Shown: positions 18,467 through 28,834 of the stretch, piece after piece
Numbering within the stretch: position 1 is the first letter of the stretch
How the letters are laid out: the number at the start of each line of letters is the position of its first letter
Origin: Vreelandella rituensis
GTDB lineage: Bacteria > Pseudomonadota > Gammaproteobacteria > Pseudomonadales > Halomonadaceae
Reading direction: 5' to 3'
Assembly (NCBI RefSeq): GCF_003336665.1
Contig: NZ_QPIJ01000014.1
Location: forward strand, 17,013-81,012
DNA length: 64,000 nucleotides
Notes under the pieces: model-generated
Told to the model about the DNA's origin: nothing
What the model saw: only the letters and a program-made list of their open reading frames with translations
The model's database searches: none
Program-made: the position numbers and the translations under genes

Positions 18467-19689
18467 AGTGCCTCCGGTTGTTGTAGCCGTTGTTCAATTT
18501 CGTTGAGGAACAGGGCGCCGAGGTGTCCATCACAGACCCGATGATCCGCCGCCAGGGTGATATCCACGGACAGGCGCACGGCGACGCCGTCATCCACCGC
18601 CAGCGGGCGCCGGTGTGCGCGGCCGATACCGATCATGGCGACCTGCGGGGGGTAGATGACGCCATACACGGTGTCCACGCCGCGATCGCCGAGGGCGGTG
18701 ACGGTGGCGGTGCCGCCTGCCATCTCGGAGACGCGCAGACCGCCGCCCCGGGCGCGGCGCACCAGATTGCGAAGCTGGTGCATCAGTTCCGGCAGAGTCA
18801 ATGTGTCGGCATCCATAATGGCCGGGGCCACCAGGCCGCCGCCTCGCAGGTGCACGGCCATGCCCAAGTTGACCTGGGTCGCGGCAGTGAAGCCGTCGCC
18901 AGCATAGTGGCCGTTGAGCTCCGAGTAGCGGGCCAAGGCCAGGGCGGTGGCCTTCATGAATAGCGCGGATAGCAGTAGCCGATTTTCCGGTGGCTGGTGT
19001 TCATTGTAGCCGGTGAGCCATTGCTCGGCGGCGTGCAGATCCACGGTGTTGGCCAGGTAGTAATGTGGTATCTCGCGCTTGGCGCGGCTCATGGCGGCGG
19101 CAATGGCGGCGCGCATCTGCCCGCGGTCAAAGCCCGGCCCCGGCCCCGGCCGGGTGGCAGGTTTGCTGGGCTGCGCGCTTTGCAGGTCCCGGAGCACGAT
19201 GGCGCCGGCGGGGCCACTGCCGCGCAGGTCAGCTAGTGCCATGCCGGCCTTCCGGGCTTTGCGGCGTGCGGCGGGGGAAGCTGGCACACGGCCTTCCGAT
19301 TCGGGCTTGGCGGCGGCCGGTACCACGGCGGGTTCCTTGGCCGAGGGCTTTTTAGGCGTGGCTTTCGGTTCGGCTTCTGGTTCGGTTTTCGTTTCAGACG
19401 CCGGCTGCGTTTGCTCTTTCCCTGCGGCTTGGGGTTTCTGCTTGCCGACACGGCTGCCATCGCCGATCCGGGCCAGCGGCTCGCCCACATCCACGTCGGT
19501 ATCTTCTTCGACGTACAGTTCTTCGACCACGCCGTCCTCGAACACCTCCACGTCGAGCACGGCTTTGGAAGTTTCCACCGCGGCGACAACTTGGCCTTTC
19601 TTTACCCGGTCGCCGGGTTTGACCTTCCATTCGACCAGCTTTCCGCTGTCCATGTCGGCGCCCATCGAGGGCATGCTGAAATCACTCAC
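18463..19689 (-). CDS. 2-oxoacid dehydrogenase E2 acyltransferase
   Basis: A 408-residue three-part E2. A single lipoyl domain (residues about 1-78) carries the lipoylated Lys42 in [13 protein letters not shown]. After an Ala/Pro/Lys/Glu-rich linker comes the E1/E3-binding domain ([15 protein letters not shown] through [13 protein letters not shown]). The catalytic domain ends with the active-site motif [14 protein letters not shown]. The GTG at 19689 overlaps the upstream stop by four bases and precedes MPSMGADM, the usual beginning of a lipoyl domain; a longer upstream frame would add an Arg-rich segment not seen in E2 proteins. It transfers the acyl group made by E1 to CoA, or possibly to the coupled carrier protein. 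Confidence 0.92.
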   Translation of the reverse strand: MSDFSMPSMGADMDSGKLVEWKVKPGDRVKKGQVVAAVETSKAVLDVEVFEDGVVEELYVEEDTDVDVGEPLARIGDGSRVGKQKPQAAGKEQTQPASETKTEPEAEPKATPKKPSAKEPAVVPAAAKPESEGRVPASPAARRKARKAGMALADLRGSGPAGAIVLRDLQSAQPSKPATRPGPGPGFDRGQMRAAIAAAMSRAKREIPHYYLANTVDLHAAEQWLTGYNEHQPPENRLLLSALFMKATALALARYSELNGHYAGDGFTAATQVNLGMAVHLRGGGLVAPAIMDADTLTLPELMHQLRNLVRRARGGGLRVSEMAGGTATVTALGDRGVDTVYGVIYPPQVAMIGIGRAHRRPLAVDDGVAVRLSVDITLAADHRVCDGHLGALFLNEIEQRLQQPEAL

Positions 19690-21698
19690 GGTGCTTCTCC
19701 GAGCGTGCGTTTCGCGGCGGCGACAATGTCTGCCACCCTGGGCAGGGCGGCCTGCTCCATGTGTTTCGCGTAGGGCACCGGTATCTCGGCGCTGCATACC
19801 CGGGCCGGCGGTGCGTCCAGTTCCCAGAATGCCTGCTCAGTGAGTATCGCCATCAGTTCGCCGGCCAGGCTGCCGGTTTTCCAGCCTTCGTCTACCATGA
19901 CTGCGCGCCGGGTGCGGCTCACGGATTCGATCAGGGTGTCGGTGTCCAACGGTCGCAGTACGCGCAGGTCGATCACCTCCGCCTCGATGCCCTCGGCGGC
20001 CAACTGCTCGGCGGCCTCCAGCGTCTTGTACAGGCAGCCACCGTAGGTGATCAGGCTGATATCCGTTCCCGGCCGGCGAATCGCGGCTTTCTCGATATCC
20101 ACGCCTTGCGCTTGTGGCGTCAGCTCGGCCTTGTGGTTGTAGAGCATCACATGCTCGAAGATCACCACCGGGTTGGGGTCCTGCAATGCCGCCCAGAGCA
20201 TGTAACGGGCGTCCTCCACGGTGGCCGGCGCCAGCACCCTCAGCCCAGGCACGTGGGCATACCAGTTTTCCAGGCTGTGAGAGTGTTGTGCCGCCACCTG
20301 GCGGCCTGCGCCGGTGGCCATGCGAATCACCACGGGCACATTGAACTGGCCACCGGACATGTGCAGCAGGGCGGAGGCGCTATTCACGATCTGGTCAATG
20401 GCCAGCAGGCTGAAGTTCACCGTCATGATTTCGATCACCGGTCGCATGCCGCCCAATGCGGCGCCCAAGCCGGCCCCAGTGAAGCCGTTCTCCGCCAGCG
20501 GCGTATCGATGATGCGCTCGGCACCGAACTGCCCGAACAGGTCATGGGTGACGGCATAACAGCCACCATAGCGGCCGATGTCCTCGCCCATCAGAAAAAC
20601 CCGATCATCATGTTCCAGGGCTTCCTCCAGCCCGCGGTGAAAGGCTTCGCGCAGGGTGGTTTCCGTGGCCTCGATCTCCGGCGCCGGGGGTGGGGCCAGA
20701 GGTTTTGGCAGCGGCTGAACGAGATGGTCAAACAGCGTTTTTTCTGACTCCCATTCTGCCGCTTCGGCGAACTGAACGGCTTGCTCCACTTCCTCGGCGA
20801 TCTCTGCTTCCATGGTCTTGCGTTGGTCCTCATCGATCAGGTTAGCCTGGGCCATCCACTCGGCCAGCCGGTCGACGGGATCCTTCTTCTTCCACTCCTC
20901 CACCTCGGTCTGATCCCGGTAACGCTGGGGGTCGAACATGGAGTGCGCGCGGAAACGATAGGTCTCGCATTCAATCAGGCGCGGGCCCTTGCCGGCACGG
21001 GCTGCTGCCAGGGCCTTGCGCGCAGCCGCTTCCACCTGGACCACGCTCATGCCATCAAGCCGTTCGGCGGGCACCCCGATAGCCTCGGCCTTGCGGTATA
21101 TCTCTGGCTGGGCGTGTTCCACCGCAATCGGCGTGCCCATGGCGTAGTAATTGTTCTCGCACACAAACACCAGCGGCAGTTGCCAGAGGGCAGCCAGGTT
21201 CAGGGATTCGTAAAAGACGCCTTCTGAGGCGGCGCCGTCGCCGAAGAAGCACACCGTGGCCCGGTTGCCGCCCTGCATCTTTTCCGCCAGCGCCAGGCCG
21301 ACGGCAAGGGGGATACCACCGCCGACGATGGCATTGCCACCATAGAAGCGGGTGTCGGCATCGAAAAGATGCATGGAGCCACCCCGGCCCCTGGCGCAGC
21401 CGGAGACCTTGCCGTACATCTCCGCCATCACCTGCTGCATGGTCATGCCCTTGAGCAGGGCATGGCCATGCTCGCGGTAGGCGGCCACCACCGCTTCGTC
21501 GTCGGCGATGTTGAACATGACGCCGGCGGCCACCGCTTCCTGGCCGATGCAGACGTGTAGAAAGCCGCGGATCTTCTCCTGAGTGTACAGCTCAACGCAG
21601 CGCTCCTCGAAGCGACGCACGCGCAGCATGCCGCGCAACAGTGCCAGTGCGTGTTCCCTCGTCAGCCGAGGCTTGCCCGCAGCGGTTGCCTCATTCAT
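19686..21698 (-). CDS. Fused E1 alpha-beta component of a 2-oxoacid dehydrogenase (pyruvate/acetoin type)
   Basis: A 670-residue fusion. The first half is an E1-alpha: [17 protein letters not shown] region, GGSMHLF, and the ThDP motif from GDGAASEG to [10 protein letters not shown], with [11 protein letters not shown]. After a linker near residues 325-350 the second half is an E1-beta: [26 protein letters not shown], the [20 protein letters not shown] region and the C-terminal transketolase domain. The ATG at 21698 follows GAGGAG; upstream codons in the same frame look like the overlapping ligase gene. It decarboxylates a 2-oxoacid, most likely pyruvate or acetoin, and acylates the lipoyl group of the E2 made next. 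No E3 gene lies in the operon. Confidence 0.92.
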   Translation of the reverse strand: MNEATAAGKPRLTREHALALLRGMLRVRRFEERCVELYTQEKIRGFLHVCIGQEAVAAGVMFNIADDEAVVAAYREHGHALLKGMTMQQVMAEMYGKVSGCARGRGGSMHLFDADTRFYGGNAIVGGGIPLAVGLALAEKMQGGNRATVCFFGDGAASEGVFYESLNLAALWQLPLVFVCENNYYAMGTPIAVEHAQPEIYRKAEAIGVPAERLDGMSVVQVEAAARKALAAARAGKGPRLIECETYRFRAHSMFDPQRYRDQTEVEEWKKKDPVDRLAEWMAQANLIDEDQRKTMEAEIAEEVEQAVQFAEAAEWESEKTLFDHLVQPLPKPLAPPPAPEIEATETTLREAFHRGLEEALEHDDRVFLMGEDIGRYGGCYAVTHDLFGQFGAERIIDTPLAENGFTGAGLGAALGGMRPVIEIMTVNFSLLAIDQIVNSASALLHMSGGQFNVPVVIRMATGAGRQVAAQHSHSLENWYAHVPGLRVLAPATVEDARYMLWAALQDPNPVVIFEHVMLYNHKAELTPQAQGVDIEKAAIRRPGTDISLITYGGCLYKTLEAAEQLAAEGIEAEVIDLRVLRPLDTDTLIESVSRTRRAVMVDEGWKTGSLAGELMAILTEQAFWELDAPPARVCSAEIPVPYAKHMEQAALPRVADIVAAAKRTLGEAP

Positions 21699-21723
21699 CG
21701 CCTGCTCCTCGTGCCGGTGCTTG

Positions 21724-23442
<1,719 letters not shown>

Positions 23443-24355
23443 CTTTTGTTTTCCCTATGGTTTCCTTTCGTCGCCGTGGCGTTCGTCGTAACCAAGTGCA
23501 AAAACATCCCTTCGCCTACCCAGATCGTTTATGAGATTCACAGGAGGCATGTGAAACAAATACACGAAAACCAGACTGAATACTCTTAAGTGATTGATCT
23601 TGCGCAGACTTGATAGCCTCTATGACGTGCGGGTCGTCATCAAGATGCTGGTGTCTCCGACAATCTGCGTCATCCGCTGAAACCCTGCCGAAGGCAGCCG
23701 GCCATAGATATCTTTGTGTTTGCGCTCGACGCGATTGACAGGCATGGATTGCTCCACTGCTATGACAAATTAACGTTAGTAACAAAGGAGATTAGCGTCA
23801 ATCTCAAACACTGCATCAAGAGGACACCCGCACTGTTTTTAATCTTTAGTGTTGGTGACCGCTTATCGGCGAATAAAGAGCTGCTTGCCAAGCGCAAGGG
23901 GCTTGCTGGTGACAGTGGAAATGCACCGGCACGCCATTCGCTCGGACGATTCCATGGTTATTGTCGGGGTTTTGCGCGATATCACCGAACGCAAGCGGTC
24001 CGAGCAACGGCATTACCTTCTATCCCGATGATGCTGATAACGCCGCTACCCTCGCTCCAGTCGCTTCACAGGCCAGCCCATCAGTCCGGCGGTTAGGATA
24101 TTTTTCGGTAACTATTCCGGTGATCCCCACGAGACAGCCCCTAAATAGTTATCTAAATTTTTAAGCTTGTCTTCGCACGGTAATATTAACAATTTACCTT
24201 GGAGCCATGGGGGTGGCGGGCAAGGATACGCTCGATGAGGCCAGGAGGCCGGCCCTCACCTCTTTCCATTGCCCTGCTTTTTAGTCTCTATCCGATATCT
24301 TCTATTTCTCTCTTATTGCCAGGTTGTTCAAAACCTTCAACATTGGAGAACGATT
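23443..24355. other. Gene-poor region between acyl-CoA ligase and a small orphan gene
   Basis: About 900 bases with interrupted, short frames only. The sole recognisable item is a PAS-domain remnant near 23849-24031. The stretch next to the ligase should contain the promoter of the minus-strand operon. The composition differs from the adjacent operons, as expected for decayed DNA. Confidence 0.55.
23849..24031 (+). pseudogene. Remnant of a PAS-domain signalling protein
   Basis: A 60-codon open stretch includes VIVGVLRDITERKRSEQ, which is the usual end of a PAS-PAC sensor domain before a GGDEF or histidine-kinase module. The frame stops right after it (HYLLSR then stop), and no downstream GGDEF or kinase domain can be found in any frame nearby. 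The upstream part of a PAS domain is also missing. It is therefore read as a decayed fragment of a sensor or diguanylate cyclase gene. Confidence 0.55.
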
Positions 24356-24595
24356 ATGACTGCTCAATTGGTTCGTGTTGATCTCGCTAATGGGTCTTCC
24401 TGGTACTTTCATTCGGATACCACGACAGAGGAAAGGGTTGACCTGATGCTCTCCTATATTCATGGCACGTTCGGAAGTATTAGGCTGAGGCCCGGTGACG
24501 GCCATCATATGTCCCACGATGGACGGCATGAGCTGTTCCAAACGCTTACCCCTGAGATAGACTTTGCTATCGGTCTGCTGGAAGAAACACCCTGA
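24356..24595 (+). CDS. Small hypothetical protein, 79 residues
   Basis: An ATG at 24356 follows TTGGAGAACGATT, a good ribosome site, and opens a 79-codon frame (MTAQLVRVDLANGSSWYFHS at the start). The product is polar, rich in His near the middle (GDGHHMSHDGRHELF), with no signal peptide or membrane segment. I do not recognise a family. It stands alone between decayed DNA and the phasin gene, on the same strand as the phasin. Its coding status is supported by the ribosome site and a balanced composition only. Confidence 0.6.
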   Translation: MTAQLVRVDLANGSSWYFHSDTTTEERVDLMLSYIHGTFGSIRLRPGDGHHMSHDGRHELFQTLTPEIDFAIGLLEETP

Positions 24596-24801
24596 TTCCT
24601 TTCTGTTCTTCGATGGGCAAACCAGCCCGGTTCTCGGCAAGGGGCAGGCCTCTAAGGCTAGCCATCCTGGATATCCAGTTCAAATACCGTAAATTCCAGA
24701 GAGGCGAAGGTTTTCTTGATCTGAGGTATTTTTGAGTGTGTTTCAATTTTGGGGTCTAACTTAACTTGTATTAATTCGCTGCCACATTAACCTTGTTATT
24801 G

Positions 24802-24810
24802 TGCGTTGCA
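24802..24810. promoter_or_regulatory. Candidate PhaR-like operator upstream of phasin gene
   Basis: The palindrome TGCGTTGCA fits the TGC-N3-GCA motif described for the PHA-granule repressor PhaR. It lies about 55 bases before the phasin start, where a promoter-proximal operator would be expected. No phaR gene is in the window, and a 6-base match is weak evidence. Confidence 0.3.
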
Positions 24811-24862
24811 GCAGAGCGGGAATCTCCCGTTCCATTGCACTCAGAACCTGGAGGTTCTCACC

Positions 24863-25273
24863 ATGACTAACGCATTCGACACCAAGCAGATCACCAATCA
24901 GTTCGAAACCATGTTCTTCGGTCCGGCTCGTGCCTATGCTGAACTTTCCGTGAACTACAGCGAGAAGTTGATCAACGCCCAGCAGGAGGCTGTCAAGGCC
25001 TACTCCGACATCAGCCTGACGCAGTTGCGCAACCTCATGAAGGTCAAGGATGCCGAAGGCTTCCGCGAGTACATGGAAGGCCAGCAGCAAGTCGCCAAGG
25101 ATATGACCGAGCGCCTGAAAGGCGATGCCGAGAAGGTTGTAGCCCTGCAGCAGGACTTCGTCAAGAATAGCCAGAAGCTGACCGAAGAGAACGTCAAGCA
25201 GACCCAGAAGGCTGCCGAGAGCAAAGCCAAGCAGGCGACTGATACGGCCGGTACCACCGCCAAGACTGCCTGA
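24863..25273 (+). CDS. Phasin family protein (PHA granule-associated)
   Basis: A 136-residue, all-helical, amphipathic protein. The FETMFFGPARAYAELSVNYSEKLINAQQEA region and the following heptad-like helices match the phasin_2 family, and the C-terminus is a flexible Ala/Lys/Thr-rich tail (KQATDTAGTTAKTA), as in many phasins. It coats polyhydroxyalkanoate granules and controls their number and size. The ATG at 24863 follows CTGGAGGTTCT. The gene is monocistronic, bounded by a terminator. PHA synthesis genes are not in the window. Confidence 0.88.
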   Translation: MTNAFDTKQITNQFETMFFGPARAYAELSVNYSEKLINAQQEAVKAYSDISLTQLRNLMKVKDAEGFREYMEGQQQVAKDMTERLKGDAEKVVALQQDFVKNSQKLTEENVKQTQKAAESKAKQATDTAGTTAKTA

Positions 25274-25313
25274 TCCAGGCGTCGGCCATCCGGCGCACTG
25301 AAAGGGTAATACC

Positions 25314-25344
25314 AAGGGCCGCTGATCGATGATCGGCGGCCCTT
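25314..25344 (+). terminator. Rho-independent terminator of the phasin gene
   Basis: A 9-bp GC-rich stem (AAGGGCCGC / GCGGCCCTT) flanks a 13-base loop that can itself pair, followed by TCATTTG. It lies 40 bases after the phasin stop. Confidence 0.8.
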
Positions 25345-25505
25345 TCATTTGTGCGCCAGGTCTGGCGGGGGAGTCTGAAGAAAGCCGGAGGCAAGCTCCC
25401 GATCGCATACGAGGCTGTCGCACCTGGGCGAGAGGGCCAACACCCACCCGACCAATCTTTAACTCAGCGCGACAGTGAAACCCAGGTGAGAATGCGTTGG
25501 TGCTC

Positions 25506-26474
25506 TCAATGCCCGGCCGTTTGAACAAAATCCTGCCGCATTCTGCGATTCGATTCTTTGAATGAATCGTCGGAGGGTTCAAGGGCTCTACATTGCACTT
25601 CATTGTTGTCACCTAGGCAGGCAATTGAGTCATGCTCTGCCACAATCCCTTCAAGTGCTTGGCAAAACGCCTGAAAGGCTTCACTGGAATGCCCCGGGCG
25701 TTGGTGAAGCTCAATTTCGACATGCCCCAAGTGAGGAAGGTCCTCTTCTTTTGCCACTATCCGACAGCCTGTTGGTACGCTCCGCGGTGTTTTAATAGTT
25801 ACCGCAAGCCCATTTTGTACGGGAACGTTAATTCCTGTCGGGGATTGGCTGACGTAGCGAAGCTCCCAACGCTTCTCTTCACGCCCAAGCGCAGACAACG
25901 CATGCGCACGAAAAATGCAGCCCTCAGGGTTTAAAGCAAGCGGTAATATTTGCCATTGTTCAATGGACGCGTGCTCAGCGATAACCCAAACCATCGGCTC
26001 CCAGCCGAGTAGCTGCCCGGATTGTGTCGGTTTATGTCTCACCGAAAGCACAACATCTAACAAGCCTTCCTGGAATCGCTTGACCAAGTTATCGCTGATA
26101 TCACACTGCACCTCTAGCTGGATATGGGGGAACTGAGCAGAGAAGCGTGGTAACAAGTCCGGCAAGTAGGCAGCTGCTTGTTCTTCAGAGGTGCCTAGCC
26201 GAATGATTTCGCCATGCGTCCCACCTCTAAGCAAGTCTTTAGCTTCATCTTCCAGCTTGAGTATATGGCGTGCGTAGGGCAGCAAACGCTCTCCTGCGGC
26301 CGTCAACAACACGCTACGGCTAGTACGTTCAAACAGCGGCTGCCGCATCTTATCTTCAAGGCGCTTTATTTGCAGACTCACTGCGGATTGGGTTCGATGC
26401 AGCACTTTGCCAGCGGCGCTAAACCCTTGGCATTCCGCCACGGTGACAAAGGCGCGAAGTAAATCCGTATCCAT
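25506..26474 (-). CDS. LysR-family transcriptional regulator with a repeat-derived C-terminus
   Basis: A 322-residue regulator. The N-terminus has the LysR helix-turn-helix (LRAFVTVAECQGFSAAGKVL then RTQSAVSLQIKRLE), and the effector domain follows. It is divergent from the oxygenase gene, with about 135 bp between starts, so it probably controls the compatible-solute-like cluster. The last roughly 25 residues (from LEPSDDSFKES to the stop) are encoded by a 63-bp repeat that also occurs at 35165-35227, so the natural C-terminus has apparently been replaced or extended by repeat DNA. Confidence 0.9.
   Translation of the reverse strand: MDTDLLRAFVTVAECQGFSAAGKVLHRTQSAVSLQIKRLEDKMRQPLFERTSRSVLLTAAGERLLPYARHILKLEDEAKDLLRGGTHGEIIRLGTSEEQAAAYLPDLLPRFSAQFPHIQLEVQCDISDNLVKRFQEGLLDVVLSVRHKPTQSGQLLGWEPMVWVIAEHASIEQWQILPLALNPEGCIFRAHALSALGREEKRWELRYVSQSPTGINVPVQNGLAVTIKTPRSVPTGCRIVAKEEDLPHLGHVEIELHQRPGHSSEAFQAFCQALEGIVAEHDSIACLGDNNEVQCRALEPSDDSFKESNRRMRQDFVQTAGH
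25520..25582 (-). repeat. 63-bp dispersed repeat, copy A (inside the 3' end of a LysR gene)
   Basis: Read on the minus strand it matches 35165-35227 at 58 of 63 positions without gaps. The ends are a 6-bp inverted repeat, TTGAAC and GTTCAA, and the middle of this copy can form CGATTC-ATTCAAA-GAATCG. All five differences would change the amino acid in the LysR reading frame, which argues against selection for a protein sequence. Confidence 0.85.
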
Positions 26475-26611
26475 GATAAATGAGCCTTCTAAATGGGTCG
26501 TATCTCAACTATTCATTTCTATTATGGGGTGTCTGTCACTACCCTGTCCAAAACATCTTCAACGCGACCTCATTCGAAGCAATATCCGTTAATTCGACAG
26601 GAGTACTTGTC

Positions 26612-27493
26612 ATGCAAGCGACCGTGGTTACTCCATCGGCAAATGCATTAGATGGCCTTATCGATCTCAAAACGTACCCCCTTGATGCGCTGGACAGCGA
26701 AACCGGGCGTGAGTTAATCGCAGAATGCCGCCGTCAGTTAGACGAAGACGGCTGCGTGGTGCTTAAAAACTTTGTTCCTGAAGAGGCTTTAGCACGCCTT
26801 GAGCGTGAAACAGAGCGGCTATCCCCGGATGCTCACTACAACCAAACCGAGACGAACCCTTATAACAGCGAAGGAGATCCCTCACTGCCGGCAAATCACC
26901 CCAAAAACCGTTTTGACGATCGCACAAACGGCTTTGTGGCTGGAGATCGTATTGGTCGTGACACGATTATCCGTCAGGTGTACGAGAATCCTGAATTCCA
27001 GCGCTTTATAAGTGAAGTCGTGGGCATAGAAGAGATTCATCGGTACGCCGACCCGTTGGCGGATTTGGTGGTGAACGTGCTGCGTGAAGGCTGTCAGCAC
27101 CCGTGGCACTACGACACTAACGAATTCATCGTCACCATGATGACGCGTCAATCCCACGGGGGGGGGCGCTTCGAGTACGCGCCGGGTATCCGGAGTCCTG
27201 AAGGCGAAAACTTCGATGAAGTGGAAAAAGTCATCGACGGTGATCGCTCACGCTTGAAAGCGCTTGATCTCCAACCGGGTGATTTACAGGTGTTCTTTGG
27301 TCGCTACTCACTTCATCGGGTCACGCCGGCTGAGGGAGATAAGGAGCGCCACACCGTGATTTTTGCTTACGCCAAAGAGCCAAATTTTGTGGGCCGCCCA
27401 GAACGTGCCCAACGTATTTTTGGCCGCATGGCGCCGGTGCACGAAAAAATCCTCAAAGAAGGCATGCAGCGCAGCGATAGCCTAGCGGATTAG
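26612..27493 (+). CDS. Fe(II)/2-oxoglutarate oxygenase of the BesD/HalD (ArpA-like) family, hydroxylase form
   Basis: A 293-residue protein. The ATG at 26612 follows ACAGGAG; an upstream in-frame start lacks one. The iron site reads H166-Y-D168 (WHYDTNEF) and H235 (YSLHRVTPA), with Arg246 (KERHTVIFAY) placed 11 residues later for 2-oxoglutarate. The spacing resembles the free-lysine halogenase BesD (remembered ligands His137 and His204, Gly139, Arg215), but halogenases have Gly where this protein has Asp168. It should therefore hydroxylate, not halogenate, a free amino acid or small amine. It is divergent from a LysR gene and 53 bases before an M24-family gene. Confidence 0.8.
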   Translation: MQATVVTPSANALDGLIDLKTYPLDALDSETGRELIAECRRQLDEDGCVVLKNFVPEEALARLERETERLSPDAHYNQTETNPYNSEGDPSLPANHPKNRFDDRTNGFVAGDRIGRDTIIRQVYENPEFQRFISEVVGIEEIHRYADPLADLVVNVLREGCQHPWHYDTNEFIVTMMTRQSHGGGRFEYAPGIRSPEGENFDEVEKVIDGDRSRLKALDLQPGDLQVFFGRYSLHRVTPAEGDKERHTVIFAYAKEPNFVGRPERAQRIFGRMAPVHEKILKEGMQRSDSLAD

Positions 27494-27546
27494 CGTAGCG
27501 CAGAGAATGCCGTCTATCTAAATTCAACCCTGACACGAGAGACACC

Positions 27547-28830
27547 ATGAGTATTGTCGAGAGTGAAAACCTTACGGATAACGAACCTGATCATATTCCG
27601 GTCGTTCCTTCAGCACCAATGGGCAACGGTGACAGTATCCCTACCGCTTTTGATCCTAAGCAGCTGCGTGCCGGGCGACTCAAGCGCCTGCGCGCGATGA
27701 TGGAGGATCAGGGCTATGCGGCGCTGGTGCTGTTTGATCCTAATAACCAGCGCTACGCGACCGGGTCGCGCAATATGTTTGGTTACTTTTTGCGCAATTC
27801 CACGCGGTATATCTATGTGCCGCTGGAAGGGCCAATTATTCTATTCGAATACCCCGGCAGCGCACACGTTTCCACCTGGCTTGAGACCATCGATGAAGCG
27901 CGCACCTCCAAGGTGGTGTGGTCGGCGGTCAATCAACGTGATGGCATGTCTTCCGATCCTTTTGGTATCGAAATTGCTGAGCTGGTCGAGGAGCATGGCA
28001 AAGGCAACAAAAGGGTGGGCCTTGACCGCTGCGCGCTTAACCACGCCCGCGCGTTAGAAGCGCAGGGCTTGGATGTCTACGACTGCATGCAGGACACTCT
28101 GCATTGCCGCCGCATCAAAACCCCGGAAGAAATTGCCTGCTTGGCACAATCCATGGCCGCCAGCGAAGCTTCCGTGGCGGAAGTCGAAGCGGCTATAAAG
28201 CCCGGCATTAGCGAAAACGAGCTGTTTGCGATCATGTATGGCGAAGTCATCAAAGGCGGCGGTGAGTTTATCGAAACTCGCTTGCTCTCGTCTGGGCCAC
28301 GCACCAACCCTTGGTTTAACGAGGCGAGTGATCGCAAGATTCGTCCTGGCGAGCTGGTGGCGCTGGATACCGATACCATCGGTTGTCACGGCTATTACTC
28401 GGATTTCTCGCGCACTTTTCATGTCGGGCCGGGCAAGCCAACGGCGTATCAATGCGAGCTCTACCGTATGGCGTATGATCAAGTGCATCACAATATGGGC
28501 TTGCTTAAACCTGGTATTAGCTATCGTGAAATTGCTGAAAAGGCTTGGAAGATACCCGAACGTTTTATAGATCGCCGCTATCCCTCGATCATTCACGGCG
28601 TGGGGATGCATGGTGAGACGCCGTTGGTCGCTCACCACGCGGATTTTGATCGCTTCTCCAAGGACGGCATTCTAGAGCCGGGCATGGTGGTTTCGGTCGA
28701 AAGCTATATCGGCGAGGTCGGCGCCGCCGATGGTGTCAAACTCGAAGAAGAGGTGCTGATTACCGAAACCGGTATCGAGAAGCTCTCTCGCTACCCGTTT
28801 AATGAAGCGCTACTGAATAAGGAAGTATAA
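27547..28830 (+). CDS. DddP-like M24-fold metalloenzyme
   Basis: A 427-residue protein with creatinase-type N-domain and pita-bread C-domain. The C-domain carries the six M24 metal ligands Asp274, Asp276, Asp286, His350, Glu385 and Glu400. Their spacing is exactly that remembered for the DMSP lyase DddP (295, 297, 307, 371, 406, 421), and FIETRLLSSGPRTNPWF is nearly the DddP segment. However, the position of the proposed DddP catalytic Asp377 is Gly356 here (HGVGMHGETP). So it belongs to the DddP branch rather than prolidases or ectoine hydrolase, but may cleave a different substrate. The next gene encodes a DddC-like dehydrogenase. Confidence 0.8.
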   Translation: MSIVESENLTDNEPDHIPVVPSAPMGNGDSIPTAFDPKQLRAGRLKRLRAMMEDQGYAALVLFDPNNQRYATGSRNMFGYFLRNSTRYIYVPLEGPIILFEYPGSAHVSTWLETIDEARTSKVVWSAVNQRDGMSSDPFGIEIAELVEEHGKGNKRVGLDRCALNHARALEAQGLDVYDCMQDTLHCRRIKTPEEIACLAQSMAASEASVAEVEAAIKPGISENELFAIMYGEVIKGGGEFIETRLLSSGPRTNPWFNEASDRKIRPGELVALDTDTIGCHGYYSDFSRTFHVGPGKPTAYQCELYRMAYDQVHHNMGLLKPGISYREIAEKAWKIPERFIDRRYPSIIHGVGMHGETPLVAHHADFDRFSKDGILEPGMVVSVESYIGEVGAADGVKLEEEVLITETGIEKLSRYPFNEALLNKEV

Positions 28831-28834
28831 GCCT

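Noticed and set aside
19079..19843. Long plus-strand frame opposite the E2 gene
   Set aside because: Its composition (Ala, Ser, Pro and Arg runs) reflects the complement of the E2 linker; no motif.
26612..27493. Amino-acid halogenase
   Set aside because: The iron-site motif has Asp168 (HYD); halogenases of this family need Gly or Ala there to make room for the halide.
27547..28830. Ectoine hydrolase (DoeA), also an M24-family protein
   Set aside because: The sequence around FIETRLLSSGPRTNPWF and the ligand spacing follow the DddP branch, and none of the other ectoine breakdown genes (DoeB, DoeC, DoeD) is adjacent.
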